A DNA stretch of 64,000 nt. It comes from Microscillaceae bacterium. Its GTDB lineage: Bacteria; Bacteroidota; Bacteroidia; Cytophagales; Microscillaceae. The stretch covers positions 62,001 to 126,000 of the forward strand of contig JAABSX010000002.1 of assembly GCA_011390205.1 (NCBI GenBank), given 5' to 3'. Of the stretch, positions 28,011 through 36,828 are shown piece by piece. A program made the translations under genes and the position numbers. A model generated the notes under the pieces. It was given only the letters and a program-made list of their open reading frames with translations. It did not search any database and was not told where the DNA came from. Numbering within the stretch: the stretch's first letter is position 1; every line of letters begins with the position of its first letter.

Positions 28011-28193
28011 TATCAGAAAAACCATGTATCTTTCTTTACGTGAATATTTTCAAAAGCCTAAGCGTAAGATAAGCGATATAAGTATTTTCTACGTTCAATA
28101 GGAGATATCTTATCCAAAAATAAGAATACCACAAAACCTATAATAACTCCTGACCGAGTTGATTTACCGACGATATTAACCGAGTGCTGCGAC

Positions 28194-31100
28194 ATGAATT
28201 TTACTTTACTTCACCAAAATAGCCAAAGAAGTCTTCTTTTCAGTATTTTACTTGTTTGCTTATCTTTACAAGTGCAAGCAAAAGATTCGCTGACGAAGTT
28301 TTACAATGGATTTATCCCCACTGACCCCATCATTACAGTTGCCTTGCCACCTGCTGCCCCTATTACTATCCCGATGAATGACACTTATACACTCCGTGTT
28401 TGTCAGAGTACGGTAGTGAAGCTAGAGGCTGTTTCTACAGGGGTAGGAAACCTGAGCTACCAATGGAGAGATATTTCAAATGATTTTGTAATATCTAGTA
28501 CTGCAGTGTTTGAGGGTGTACTTCCTGAGGGGCAATATGCTGTATTTGTAACAGATGATGGAGGGACAGTTCGTTCTTCTGCCACTATTCAGGTATGCCT
28601 TGTCAATGAACCACCCATCAATGTAAGCCTTAGCACCAGCGGCTCTACGACACTCTGTAGCACCAACTCCACTGCCACACTCACACTGTCTGCCGAAGCA
28701 AATAACTCCAGCACCAGCATTTACTGCCCCGACCCTGTGTTTGAGTACCAATGGCTCAAAGACGGAAACCTACTGAGTGGAGAAAACCAAGCCAGCCTTA
28801 CCATTAACAGCCTTGAGGGCAATGAAGGGCAGTATTCTGTCATTGTGAGCAATGGCTGTGGTTCGGCAAACCCTGTATCAATAGAAGTAGATTTGGTAGA
28901 TGAAAGGCCAGAAGATGTTACGATTAGCAGCAATACGGGCAGCCAATTTATCTGCACAGGAGAAAGCATCACACTAGAAGCTGATGCAGACAATGATGTA
29001 AATGCTTATAAATGGTTTAGAAACGGAAATCTAATAGGCACAACACAAAACATCAGCGTCAATACAGCAGGAAGCTACAGCGTAGAAGCCATCAATGGCT
29101 GCGGAAATACGATGTCAGCCCCTTTTGTAGTAGAAAGCCTGAGCATACCCACCGAGCCTGTGCTTATCTCTGCTCCTAGCAGCGGGGTAGGCTGTAGCAA
29201 CACGGGGGTCATCATTGCCATTGCCAATTTAAGCAGCAATAATAGCCTGAGCATCATCCGCTGGAGCAAAGACGGAACTCCAGTCGCTGAATATGTATTT
29301 CCCTTCGTAGAAGGCACTAATTTTCAAGCATTTGAGAGCGGCAGCTATACTGTTACCCTAGAAAATCAATGTGGTGAAAATACCTCTACCATCCCCAAAA
29401 TCGTGCAAATTATACAAGAACCTAGTTTTGCTCAGATTGTCGCTACACCTTTTACAGCACTCGCACCCAATTGTGATCCTCCCCTGACAAGCATTGATTT
29501 AAGCCTAGAAACAGACGGCACAGACCTAAACTATGAGTGGTTTTATGCTGCTGATGGCATTACTTATGCCAGTATCAGCACCGATGAATCTGTAAGCATC
29601 ACACAGACAGGGTTTTATCAGGTAAATATCAGCAACACATGCACCCCTTCTTTTGTGTCTGAGCCAATAGAGATTACCCAAATTACAGATGCACCCATCA
29701 CAGACATTACACTGAGCACTTCTGCCCCTAATCCAAGTTGTACGGGCACTATCTTAATACAGACTAACAATGTAGGCGGAGGAGCTATTTATACTTGGCA
29801 GAGAAATGGAGAAACGCTGGCCACTACCACACAATCAAGCTACAGTGCCACAGTATCAGGGCAATACCAAGTACAGATTAGCAATGCTTGTGGAGTGTCT
29901 AACCTTTCCAATGCCCTAGATTTAGACATTAATCTAAGCCCTTCCGATGTGCAGATAAGCCCCTCTGGAGATATACTCATTTGCCTAGACAGTAGCCCTC
30001 AGCCTGTTGTATTGCAAGCAAGTGCATCGGGTTCTGATCTTATTTACACTTGGTTTAGAGATGGAAATGAAGTAGGAAGTGGAAGCACACTGACAGTCAA
30101 TGCCTCAGGAGAATACCAAGTAAGTGCAAGCAATGCCTGCGGAGAAGCCACATCCGAACCTCAAGAGATTGATTTTCAGGTGGGCCCACAATCAGATAAT
30201 TTAAGTTTGGTAGCGAATGTATGTCAAAATCCTATAGAACTGCTTGTTTTTACCGCTGCTACTGATGCCTCTTTTAGATGGTACAAAAGGAGCAGCTCAA
30301 GCCAAATACTACTTGCTACGACCACTGTGCCCCGCTATGAGGTGAGCCAAAGCGGGACTTACTTTGTGAAAGTTTCTAATGAATGTCTGCCCGCTGGAGT
30401 GCAATCAGAAGATGTAGAGGTCATCAGCGGCAATACACTGCCCTTGCCTCGCATTGTATCTGCCCCTAGCACAGGGCTTGACCGTATCTGTCAAGGAGAA
30501 GCACTTACCTTACAAGCTCAGATAAGTAACCCCAATGGGCTGACTTACAGATGGTTTAGAGACAATACACTCATCTCTGGGGAGCAAAATTCAAGCATAG
30601 AAGTAAACCAAGCAGGAGTTTATAGGGTAGAAGTCTTTTTGGCAAGCAATGCCACTTGCTCTAGGTTATCCTTGCCTTACTCCGTATTTGTGCGTCCGAA
30701 CCCTACCTTGCTGATTTCTCACCAAGGTAATCTTGCGTTTTGTGAAGGGGACAGCACTATATTGCGTGCCAATGCCACAAGTACACCCGTAAACTATAGC
30801 TGGTATAAAGACAACGTTTTTGTGCAAAATGGGCTGACACTGACGGCCAAAGAAGCAGGAGAATACCGCCTGGAGGCATCTTACAATGCTTCGGTCAGTG
30901 CTTACCCCTGTGATAATGTCATTTCACAGAGCATCACCGTACAAACTGGTCCAAGACCTAGCCCTAGTATTTTGCGTGAAGGAGGGCTACTGAGTGCCTT
31001 GGAGCAGGGCTTTGTTTATCAATGGAATCTAAATGGTGTACCGATTATCAACGCCAATTCACCCACTTATCTTCCACTTGATTCAGGGCGATATTCCATC

Positions 31101-31424
31101 ACCATTCGAAATGATATAGGCTGTATAGGTACCTCTGAGGAGGTTTTTCATGCAGGGATTTATCTAGGCACTACAGAATCCATACAGATTTCACCCAATC
31201 CTAGCCAAGGTAATTTTCAAATAATCATCACAAGTAATGGCATTGGTGCATTCAGAATTTATGATAAAATGGGGCATGTCGTATTTGAAGAAGTGGAAGT
31301 AAATAAGCTCAATAGCATCACAGGTTATGCTACAGTGCGGGTAGGAGGGCTTAGCCCAGGAATGTATTACCTGAAAGGAATGATAGACGGAAAAGAAGTT
31401 ACTAAAAAAATAGTGATACAATAA
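28194..31424 (+). CDS. secreted Ig-like repeat protein with T9SS C-terminal sorting domain
   Basis: A 1076-residue surface or secreted protein. It has a signal peptide (about 1-29, ending VQAK), then roughly ten Ig-like beta-sandwich repeats of 80-95 residues. Each has a tryptophan motif (WFRNG, WFRDG, WYKDN, YQWLKDG) and a later G-x-Y-x-V strand (GSYSVEA, GEYQVSA), many with paired cysteines (SNACG, SNGCG). The last 85 residues (SPNPSQGNFQI, YDKMGHVVFE, LSPGMYYLKG, KKIVIQ) are a type A sorting domain that directs export by the type IX system. The role is probably adhesion, or it may be a structural part of a larger surface complex. The start is the ATG at 28194. It is monocistronic. Confidence 0.9.
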   Translation: MNFTLLHQNSQRSLLFSILLVCLSLQVQAKDSLTKFYNGFIPTDPIITVALPPAAPITIPMNDTYTLRVCQSTVVKLEAVSTGVGNLSYQWRDISNDFVISSTAVFEGVLPEGQYAVFVTDDGGTVRSSATIQVCLVNEPPINVSLSTSGSTTLCSTNSTATLTLSAEANNSSTSIYCPDPVFEYQWLKDGNLLSGENQASLTINSLEGNEGQYSVIVSNGCGSANPVSIEVDLVDERPEDVTISSNTGSQFICTGESITLEADADNDVNAYKWFRNGNLIGTTQNISVNTAGSYSVEAINGCGNTMSAPFVVESLSIPTEPVLISAPSSGVGCSNTGVIIAIANLSSNNSLSIIRWSKDGTPVAEYVFPFVEGTNFQAFESGSYTVTLENQCGENTSTIPKIVQIIQEPSFAQIVATPFTALAPNCDPPLTSIDLSLETDGTDLNYEWFYAADGITYASISTDESVSITQTGFYQVNISNTCTPSFVSEPIEITQITDAPITDITLSTSAPNPSCTGTILIQTNNVGGGAIYTWQRNGETLATTTQSSYSATVSGQYQVQISNACGVSNLSNALDLDINLSPSDVQISPSGDILICLDSSPQPVVLQASASGSDLIYTWFRDGNEVGSGSTLTVNASGEYQVSASNACGEATSEPQEIDFQVGPQSDNLSLVANVCQNPIELLVFTAATDASFRWYKRSSSSQILLATTTVPRYEVSQSGTYFVKVSNECLPAGVQSEDVEVISGNTLPLPRIVSAPSTGLDRICQGEALTLQAQISNPNGLTYRWFRDNTLISGEQNSSIEVNQAGVYRVEVFLASNATCSRLSLPYSVFVRPNPTLLISHQGNLAFCEGDSTILRANATSTPVNYSWYKDNVFVQNGLTLTAKEAGEYRLEASYNASVSAYPCDNVISQSITVQTGPRPSPSILREGGLLSALEQGFVYQWNLNGVPIINANSPTYLPLDSGRYSITIRNDIGCIGTSEEVFHAGIYLGTTESIQISPNPSQGNFQIIITSNGIGAFRIYDKMGHVVFEEVEVNKLNSITGYATVRVGGLSPGMYYLKGMIDGKEVTKKIVIQ

Positions 31425-32022
31425 CAATTCATGGTGGCTATGTCTTTTGGACTCGAGTGCCTAGTCTGCCCAAGGGCAAGCCGAAGCATAATGAGATAGT
31501 ATCTAAAACCAAGCACAATGGGGATATTTGAACACAGTACTGAATTGAGATACTCTGCTGTGTCAAGACATAAGGATAGCGATGCTTGTACCACCAATCT
31601 CTGAAAGCATCCGCTTTCCACCGTATGCGAAGAGCCTTGAACTACTAAATTACCGAAAAAAACATGAATATACTCAATCTATGGCTTTATACACACTCCA
31701 GTATACAAACTCCGATACCTCTGGTGAGAAGCGGACGCTTCTATGAATTTATAGCACAAGAGCACTTTGCTTCCCTTTCGCTAGGTGGTTTGAATCCCAA
31801 AATAATCTTAGACGAACCAGCTTTTAGAAGACTCCTCATAGCCAAAAATCACTCCCGTCCCCCTGCAAGTTATCCAAAACCAAAAACAAGATGTGTTCTT
31901 GTATGTTTTAGATGGGTGAAAAGCAAGAAAATGAGAGGTGGATGGGATGTCCATCCTAAAATTAATGTAAATTACACCCACAAAGCACAGAATCAAATAA
32001 CCCATAACTACTCCGTAAATTT
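31425..32022. other. intergenic region
   Basis: 598 bases between the T9SS-exported protein and the small FtsE-linked gene. A 125-codon frame (31664-32041) exists, but it overlaps the next gene, has no recognisable features and ends in improbable composition, so I do not call it. Short hairpins occur (AGAAGC with GCTTCT near 31730). I see no RNA gene. Confidence 0.5.
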
Positions 32023-32226
32023 ATGTATATCATTAAAGTAAAAGGCAAGGCAAAAATTCCAGATTATATCCAGCTAAGAGATGATAACTTTGTGTTGGTG
32101 GCTTACTTTAGAGCCGACCGCCCACTCAAAAAACTTGAAAAATACGGATTAGAAGGCAAAGAAGAGGAACTAAGGGTCTTGATAGAGTCATTGGCATTTG
32201 GAAAATTACAAAAATTAGAAATCTAA
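32023..32226 (+). CDS. small conserved-looking protein upstream of ftsE-like gene
   Basis: A 67-residue protein beginning MYIIKVKGKAKIPDYIQ with a basic, beta-rich N-terminal half and a helical C-terminal half (EEELRVLIESLAFGKLQ). No signal peptide or membrane segment is present. The stop is eight bases before the ATG of the FtsE-like ATPase, so the two are almost certainly translated from one message. I do not recognise a named family. The position suggests a role linked to the ATPase. Confidence 0.65.
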   Translation: MYIIKVKGKAKIPDYIQLRDDNFVLVAYFRADRPLKKLEKYGLEGKEEELRVLIESLAFGKLQKLEI

Positions 32227-32233
32227 CATCAAA

Positions 32234-32932
32234 ATGCTTCTTAACCCAGAATATATCATCCGTGTTCAAAAAGCCAATATTTACCAACAGCAAAAACCTG
32301 TCTTGAGAGATGTCAGTTTTGATGTCAAAAAAGGAGAGTTTGTATATCTGGTTGGGCGGACAGGCAGCGGCAAATCATCTCTTTTGAAGACACTCTACGC
32401 TGACCTTGCCCTGCATGAAGGGCAGGTAGAAGTAGCAGGCTATGCCCTGCACCGAATCAATAAACAGGAGATTCCTTTTTTGAGGCGAAAAATAGGGATT
32501 ATTTTCCAAGATTTTCAGCTTTTTTATGATAGGAATGTAGCAGAGAATTTATTTTTTGTGATGAAGGCTACTGGCTGGACTGACCGGCAAAAGATGAAAA
32601 GCAGAGTCTCAGAAGTGCTTTCTAAAGTAGGGCTAGACGGCATAGGCATCAAAATGCCGCATCAACTCTCTGGAGGAGAGCAGCAGCGTGTAGTCATTGC
32701 GAGGGCTTTGATTAATGACCCTTGGGTGTTATTTGCAGACGAACCCACAGGAAATCTTGACCCTGAAGTATCTGAGGAAATCTTAGCACTTTTTCTGAAA
32801 CTGAATAGATTCGGTACAGCCGTATTTATGGCTACCCACGACAAGCACCTTCTAGAAAAATACCCTGCTCGTACACTTGTATGCCAGCACGAGCAGGTAA
32901 TTTCAAAAGACTTCTCTGATGAGCAAATCTAG
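32234..32932 (+). CDS. ftsE: FtsE-like ABC transporter ATPase
   Basis: A 232-residue ABC ATPase with Walker A GRTGSGKSS (about residues 36-44), Q-loop FQDFQLF, signature LSGGEQQRV, Walker B VLFADEPTGNLD and switch His in ATHDKH. The TGNLDPEVS phrase and length match FtsE, the cytoplasmic partner of FtsX that controls peptidoglycan hydrolases at division. No ftsX is adjacent: the next gene is a convergent mscS 17 bases away. An MacB/LolD-type ATPase is the alternative. Confidence 0.85.
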   Translation: MLLNPEYIIRVQKANIYQQQKPVLRDVSFDVKKGEFVYLVGRTGSGKSSLLKTLYADLALHEGQVEVAGYALHRINKQEIPFLRRKIGIIFQDFQLFYDRNVAENLFFVMKATGWTDRQKMKSRVSEVLSKVGLDGIGIKMPHQLSGGEQQRVVIARALINDPWVLFADEPTGNLDPEVSEEILALFLKLNRFGTAVFMATHDKHLLEKYPARTLVCQHEQVISKDFSDEQI

Positions 32933-32949
32933 CCCCCAAAATCTTTCAC

Positions 32950-33765
32950 TTATTCTTTAATCATATGTATATCTCTCTGAGGAAACGGAATAGATATGTT
33001 ATGTGCATCTAAAGCAACTTTTACGCCTTCGGTAATGCCAAAATAAACATCCCAATAATCGGCTACATCGGCGTGAGGCCGTACTGCCAGATTGATGGCG
33101 CTGTCTGCCAGTTCTAGTACATTCACGCTAGGAGCGGGTTCTTTCAGTACTTTAGGGTGCTCAGTCATGACCTTCATAATGACATCTCGAGCCTTCTGGA
33201 TATTCTCTTTGTAGGCAATCCCGATGACTAAATCTACCCTCAAAAATCCTTCACGAGAAATGTTGGTAATATTGCCATTGCTTACGGCAGCATTGGGGAT
33301 AATCACTGTTTTGTTATCAGGGGTTACTATCACTGTGTTAAAAATCAAAATCTGTCTAACATGCCCTAGATTGCCCTGTATATCCACCAAATCGCCTACT
33401 TTGAAGGGTTTGAAGAATAAAATCAATGCTCCACCTGCAAAGTTAGAAAGACTGCCCTGTAATGCCAAGCCTACTGCCAAACCTGCTGCCCCCAGCACTG
33501 CTATGAAAGAGGTAGTTGCTATCCCGACCATAGAGGCTACACTAATGATGAGCAACACATTGAGCCCTACAGACAACAAACTCTTCAAAAAAGGACGCAA
33601 AGATTCATCAAGGTTAGCCCTCCGCATAGAGGCATCTACCACATGGATAAAGCGAGATATCACCCAGCGCCCTACCAGATAAGTAATCAATGCTAAAATT
33701 AAACTAGGCCCTCGAGTGATGGCGAGGTCTATGATTTTGTCAAAATAGTAACTTAGTTCTTTCAT
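32950..33765 (-). CDS. MscS-type mechanosensitive channel
   Basis: A 271-residue small-conductance mechanosensitive channel with three N-terminal membrane helices. The pore helix shows the alternating Gly/Ala pattern (VLGAAGLAVGLALQGSLSNFAGG, split by the usual kink) at about residues 93-115. The beta domain follows with FKVGDLVDIQG and PNAAVSNGNITN, which is diagnostic. Length is close to that of E. coli MscS (286). It gates on membrane tension to release solutes under hypo-osmotic shock. The start is the ATG at 33765. It converges on ftsE. Confidence 0.95.
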   Translation of the reverse strand: MKELSYYFDKIIDLAITRGPSLILALITYLVGRWVISRFIHVVDASMRRANLDESLRPFLKSLLSVGLNVLLIISVASMVGIATTSFIAVLGAAGLAVGLALQGSLSNFAGGALILFFKPFKVGDLVDIQGNLGHVRQILIFNTVIVTPDNKTVIIPNAAVSNGNITNISREGFLRVDLVIGIAYKENIQKARDVIMKVMTEHPKVLKEPAPSVNVLELADSAINLAVRPHADVADYWDVYFGITEGVKVALDAHNISIPFPQRDIHMIKE

Positions 33766-34003
33766 AATTGCTATTAAAATTTAGTTGTGAAAAAAATAGT
33801 AAAAAAATTTTATGTAACGTTACTTTGTAATTATTTTACAGAAGACTCAAATCTTCAGATTAGACACAAATATTATTAAAATATTAAAATATTTTGATAA
33901 TATTTCTATTCTAAATAAATCTTTTTAAGATTGTCTTGTGTTACGTATTTTTTTAAAAATTAAAAAATCATACTTTGAAAAGTCAAAAACCACCCATTAA
34001 ATC

Positions 34004-34810
34004 ATGAAAAACAAGGTAGTTATCATCACTGGTGCCTCTTCGGGGATTGGCAAAGCACTTGCATTTGAGTTTGGGGCGGCAGGAGCCAGAATCGTCATTA
34101 CGGGACGAAACCCGCAAAAGCTGCAAGAAGTGGCACAAGCACTAAAAGCCCAAAATATAGAAACCTTTGCCATACAAGCAGATGTGAGCCAAGAAGCTGA
34201 CAATGGAAGAATGGTAAAAGAAACCATCGCAAAGTATGGCAGAATAGATATTCTTATCAACAATGCAGGCATCTCTATGCGTGCCTTATTTCAAGATTTA
34301 GACCTTGGGGTGATTCGGCAGGTCATGGAGATTAACTTTTTTGGGACAGTCTATGCCACTAAGTATGCGCTTCCTTATGTCATAGAATCTCAGGGGTCTA
34401 TCGTAGGGATTTCTTCCATTGCAGGCTACAGAGGACTTCCTGCACGCACAGGCTACTCTGCCTCTAAATTTGCGATGCACGGCTTTATGGAAGCTCTTCG
34501 CACAGAATTACTCAAAAAAAATGTACATGTCTTGCTCGCCTGCCCTGGCTTCACTGCATCCAATATACGCAGTGCGGCTCTCACCAATGATGGCTCTCAA
34601 CAGGGCGAAACCCCAAGAGATGAAGAAAAAATGATGAGCTCCGAGGAGGTTGCACAGCACATCCACAAGGCAGTTAGAAAACGAAAAAGAGATTTAGTAC
34701 TTACTAGACAAGGCAAACTCACAGTTTTTTTTAATAAGTGGTTTCCTGGATGGATGGATAAAAAAGTGTATCAGGTCATGGCAAAAGAACCCAATTCACC
34801 CTTTAAGTAA
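34004..34810 (+). CDS. short-chain dehydrogenase/reductase
   Basis: A 268-residue SDR with the nucleotide motif TGASSGIGK (residues 9-17), NNAGIS (about 86-91), catalytic Ser in GISSIAG and YSASK (Tyr about 152, Lys about 156). The Arg in TGRNP after beta-2 suggests NADP(H). The substrate is unknown; the C-terminal extension with KKWFPG-like basic and aromatic residues resembles membrane-associated DhrB/YqjQ-type SDRs. The stop is three bases from the end of the convergent TPR/SH3 gene. Confidence 0.92.
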   Translation: MKNKVVIITGASSGIGKALAFEFGAAGARIVITGRNPQKLQEVAQALKAQNIETFAIQADVSQEADNGRMVKETIAKYGRIDILINNAGISMRALFQDLDLGVIRQVMEINFFGTVYATKYALPYVIESQGSIVGISSIAGYRGLPARTGYSASKFAMHGFMEALRTELLKKNVHVLLACPGFTASNIRSAALTNDGSQQGETPRDEEKMMSSEEVAQHIHKAVRKRKRDLVLTRQGKLTVFFNKWFPGWMDKKVYQVMAKEPNSPFK

Positions 34811-34813
34811 GTG

Positions 34814-35542
34814 CTAAAAAATAAATTTGAGGTTATTTTGATGTACATAAACTGTCCGCTCGCCCCAAGCGAGTTTATACCATACATCTTGTTGACCCAA
34901 AATCTTAACTTTATGACCTTTATTGATAATCTGGCTTACCTTAGAGGCAGCAGAAGGGGCATCCATGAGGTAAGTCTGATTTTTGGAAATAACGCCCTTC
35001 GGGGGCTGTTTTGTAAAAACAATCACACTGAAAGCAAGAATCAAAAAAATCAGTAAAATAATAAAGTAATACTGAGCAACTTGCCAACGCCTCACAACAG
35101 TATATGACAAAACCAAAAAACAACACAGCCCGATGCCGAGTAGCCCCAAAGAAATCTCTTCAAAGTAACGGTGGTAAAAGGCCCTAAAAAAATCAAATTC
35201 AGAATATTCATACCCACTCAAAGATGCCCTCTGAGCCAACGCCTCCATGTGTGCCAAGCCTTCAAAAGAAGGCCGCTGCCTGTAATATAGACTCAAGTAA
35301 TACAGTGCCTCCGCATATTGCTCAAGCCCCTCGTGAATAAATGCCATTTTTAGCAACATTTGTGTAGATGCCTGCTGCCGTTGTTCAAAAAAATCACTGT
35401 ATATTGCCAAAGCTTCGGTATAATTTCCTTTCTGGAAAAGGGTATCAGCTACAAGTAAATCTTTCTCACTTGCCTCCAAACAAAATGCCGAGCAAAGAGT
35501 TAATGAAAAAATAAGAAAAAAAAGAAAGGGTTTGTTTGGCAT
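34814..35542 (-). CDS. BatE-like TPR/SH3 membrane protein
   Basis: About 242 residues from the ATG at 35542, which is preceded by AGGA and gives a clean signal peptide (KPFLFFLIFSLTLCSAFC). A GTG nine codons earlier is possible. It has two TPR-like units (about residues 30-110), two transmembrane helices (about 130-150 and 160-180) and a C-terminal bacterial SH3-like domain (about 190-242, KVKILGQQDVWYKLAW). The layout matches BatE of the Bacteroides aerotolerance cluster, but batA-D are absent nearby. Its promoter region overlaps that of the divergent tRNA-Lys pair. Confidence 0.75.
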   Translation of the reverse strand: MPNKPFLFFLIFSLTLCSAFCLEASEKDLLVADTLFQKGNYTEALAIYSDFFEQRQQASTQMLLKMAFIHEGLEQYAEALYYLSLYYRQRPSFEGLAHMEALAQRASLSGYEYSEFDFFRAFYHRYFEEISLGLLGIGLCCFLVLSYTVVRRWQVAQYYFIILLIFLILAFSVIVFTKQPPKGVISKNQTYLMDAPSAASKVSQIINKGHKVKILGQQDVWYKLAWGERTVYVHQNNLKFIF

Positions 35543-35566
35543 TGTCCTGTTTATTAAATAATTTTG
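35535..35566 (+). promoter_or_regulatory. promoter of the tRNA-Lys pair
   Basis: TTTG (35535-35538), a 20-base spacer and TAATTTTG (35559-35566) match the Bacteroidota TTTG-N20-TAnnTTTG promoter exactly. The first tRNA starts 47 bases beyond it. The -33 part overlaps the start codon of the divergent gene. Confidence 0.7.
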
Positions 35567-35612
35567 CACTCCAATTAAGGGAAAATTCTTTTAATAACCA
35601 AAAAAAAATAAT

Positions 35613-35685
35613 GATTTCGTAGCTCAGCTGGTAGAGCAATACACTTTTAATGTATGGGTCCTGGGTTCGAACCCCAGCGAAATCA
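35613..35685 (+). tRNA. tRNA-Lys (anticodon TTT), copy 1
   Basis: A complete 73-base cloverleaf: acceptor GATTTCG/CGAAATC, D arm GCTC/GAGC, anticodon stem ATACA/TGTAT with loop CTTTTAA (anticodon TTT at 35646-35648), and T arm CTGGG/CCCAG with TTCGAAC. The 3' CCA is not encoded. It is identical to copy 2. Confidence 0.97.
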
Positions 35686-35720
35686 CTTCACTTTAATAAA
35701 TAAATCATTGAAAATCAAAT

Positions 35721-35793
35721 GATTTCGTAGCTCAGCTGGTAGAGCAATACACTTTTAATGTATGGGTCCTGGGTTCGAACCCCAGCGAAATCA
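35721..35793 (+). tRNA. tRNA-Lys (anticodon TTT), copy 2
   Basis: Identical over all 73 bases to copy 1, beginning 108 bases after it. It is followed within seven bases by an intrinsic terminator, so both copies probably come from one transcript. Confidence 0.97.
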
Positions 35794-35799
35794 CAAATT

Positions 35800-35832
35800 A
35801 AGCCATTGAAGACAAATTCAATGGCTTTTTTA
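35800..35832 (+). terminator. terminator of the tRNA-Lys transcript
   Basis: AAGCCATTGAA (35800-35810) pairs perfectly with TTCAATGGCTT (35817-35827), with a six-base loop and a T-run. Confidence 0.92.
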
Positions 35833-35927
35833 TTTGCTTTTGAATTTAAAATAAACCAATTATACCTAAATCTTCGTTTATCAGGCGTGCCTCTTAAATT
35901 TTTTTCATTCATTCGTAAATAAAAGCA

Positions 35928-36638
35928 ATGTATAAAAATATCTGTACAAGCCTCCTCATTCTTTTTTGTCTAAATCCGCTCACTACCTTCTCACAGATAG
36001 ATGAGATAGAAGTGCAGGGCATCTCCCTTGCTACAGTGCGGAGTATGGTTTCAGATGCAGAGGGGGTTTATTATTATCCCAACCTTGTCAAAGAATTTCA
36101 AAAAAAACCAGAAAATCTTAAAAATATTGATTTTCTAATGCTTTACTATGGCTATGTCTTCACCGAAGAGTATAACCCCTACGCTCACTTTGCCCTAGAA
36201 GATAGCCTTAGCAGCCTCAATGAGCAACAAATGCACAACCAAGCCCTCATGCTTGCAGATTCTTTGCTTTTTATCAATCCTGTATCTGTCTTTGCCAATA
36301 TCCAAAAAGCCATCGCACTAGATGGGCTAGGAAAGCAAGAACAATCAAAAGATTACCTAGATAGATACCGTATTTTGGTGGAGACACTTCAAGCCTCAGG
36401 GGTAGGAAGCACCTACGAAAGCCCCATAGTGCTGATTACTCCTAAAGATGCACAAGCCATCTTGCTCAGGTATAAACTTACCGAACTCTCAAAAACGCTC
36501 AACGGAAAGGGCAGCCGATATTTTGATGTGTATCTGGTCCGAAATGCCGAAGAAAAACAGTACCCCATTTATTTTGATGTAACCCTCCCTCGCTTGATAG
36601 GGATGGAAAAACTGAAGCAAGACCTCAGTGAAAACTAA
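35928..36638 (+). CDS. DUF4919-type secreted protein
   Basis: A 236-residue protein with a signal peptide (about 1-22, ending FSQ). The mature part resembles the Bacteroidota DUF4919 family: FLMLYYGYVFTEEYNPY near residues 66-82, a helical TPR-like middle (ANIQKAIALDGLGKQEQ), and a C-terminal segment GSRYFDVYLVRN with a YFDVTLPRL end. The function is unknown; a periplasmic location is likely. The start is the ATG at 35928. It appears monocistronic. Confidence 0.75.
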   Translation: MYKNICTSLLILFCLNPLTTFSQIDEIEVQGISLATVRSMVSDAEGVYYYPNLVKEFQKKPENLKNIDFLMLYYGYVFTEEYNPYAHFALEDSLSSLNEQQMHNQALMLADSLLFINPVSVFANIQKAIALDGLGKQEQSKDYLDRYRILVETLQASGVGSTYESPIVLITPKDAQAILLRYKLTELSKTLNGKGSRYFDVYLVRNAEEKQYPIYFDVTLPRLIGMEKLKQDLSEN

Positions 36639-36828
36639 AATAATTGAGATGCCATGCTGCTTTGTCTTAAAAACATGCTTTAATTTTGTGAAAGCTAAAA
36701 AGCCGAAGCAAGACCACTTAATGTGATGTCTGGTCTGACAAAGGTCTGTAGTTATTTGTTAGCAAAAATTTATAATTACGTAGCGTTTTTATATTTAATC
36801 ATATTTATATCCCAAAATTAATACTTCT

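Larger units (their letters stand above)
27430..28193. other. long intergenic region upstream of patatin and the Ig-repeat gene
   Basis: 764 bases without a credible ORF; the short frames present have no family resemblance. The region holds a possible structured RNA ending in a terminator-like hairpin (27453-27694) and a -7 box at 28003-28010. The remainder is AT-rich with no structure I can interpret. Confidence 0.6.

Noticed and set aside
31664-32041. 125-codon plus-strand frame in the gap after the Ig-repeat gene
   Set aside because: It overlaps the start of the next gene, has no recognisable domain, signal or credible upstream signals, and its composition is unlike neighbouring proteins.
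36640-36730. Apparent partial duplication of the end of the DUF4919 gene (GAAGCAAGACC repeated)
   Set aside because: Only short stretches match and the rest diverges; it is too weak to call a repeat.
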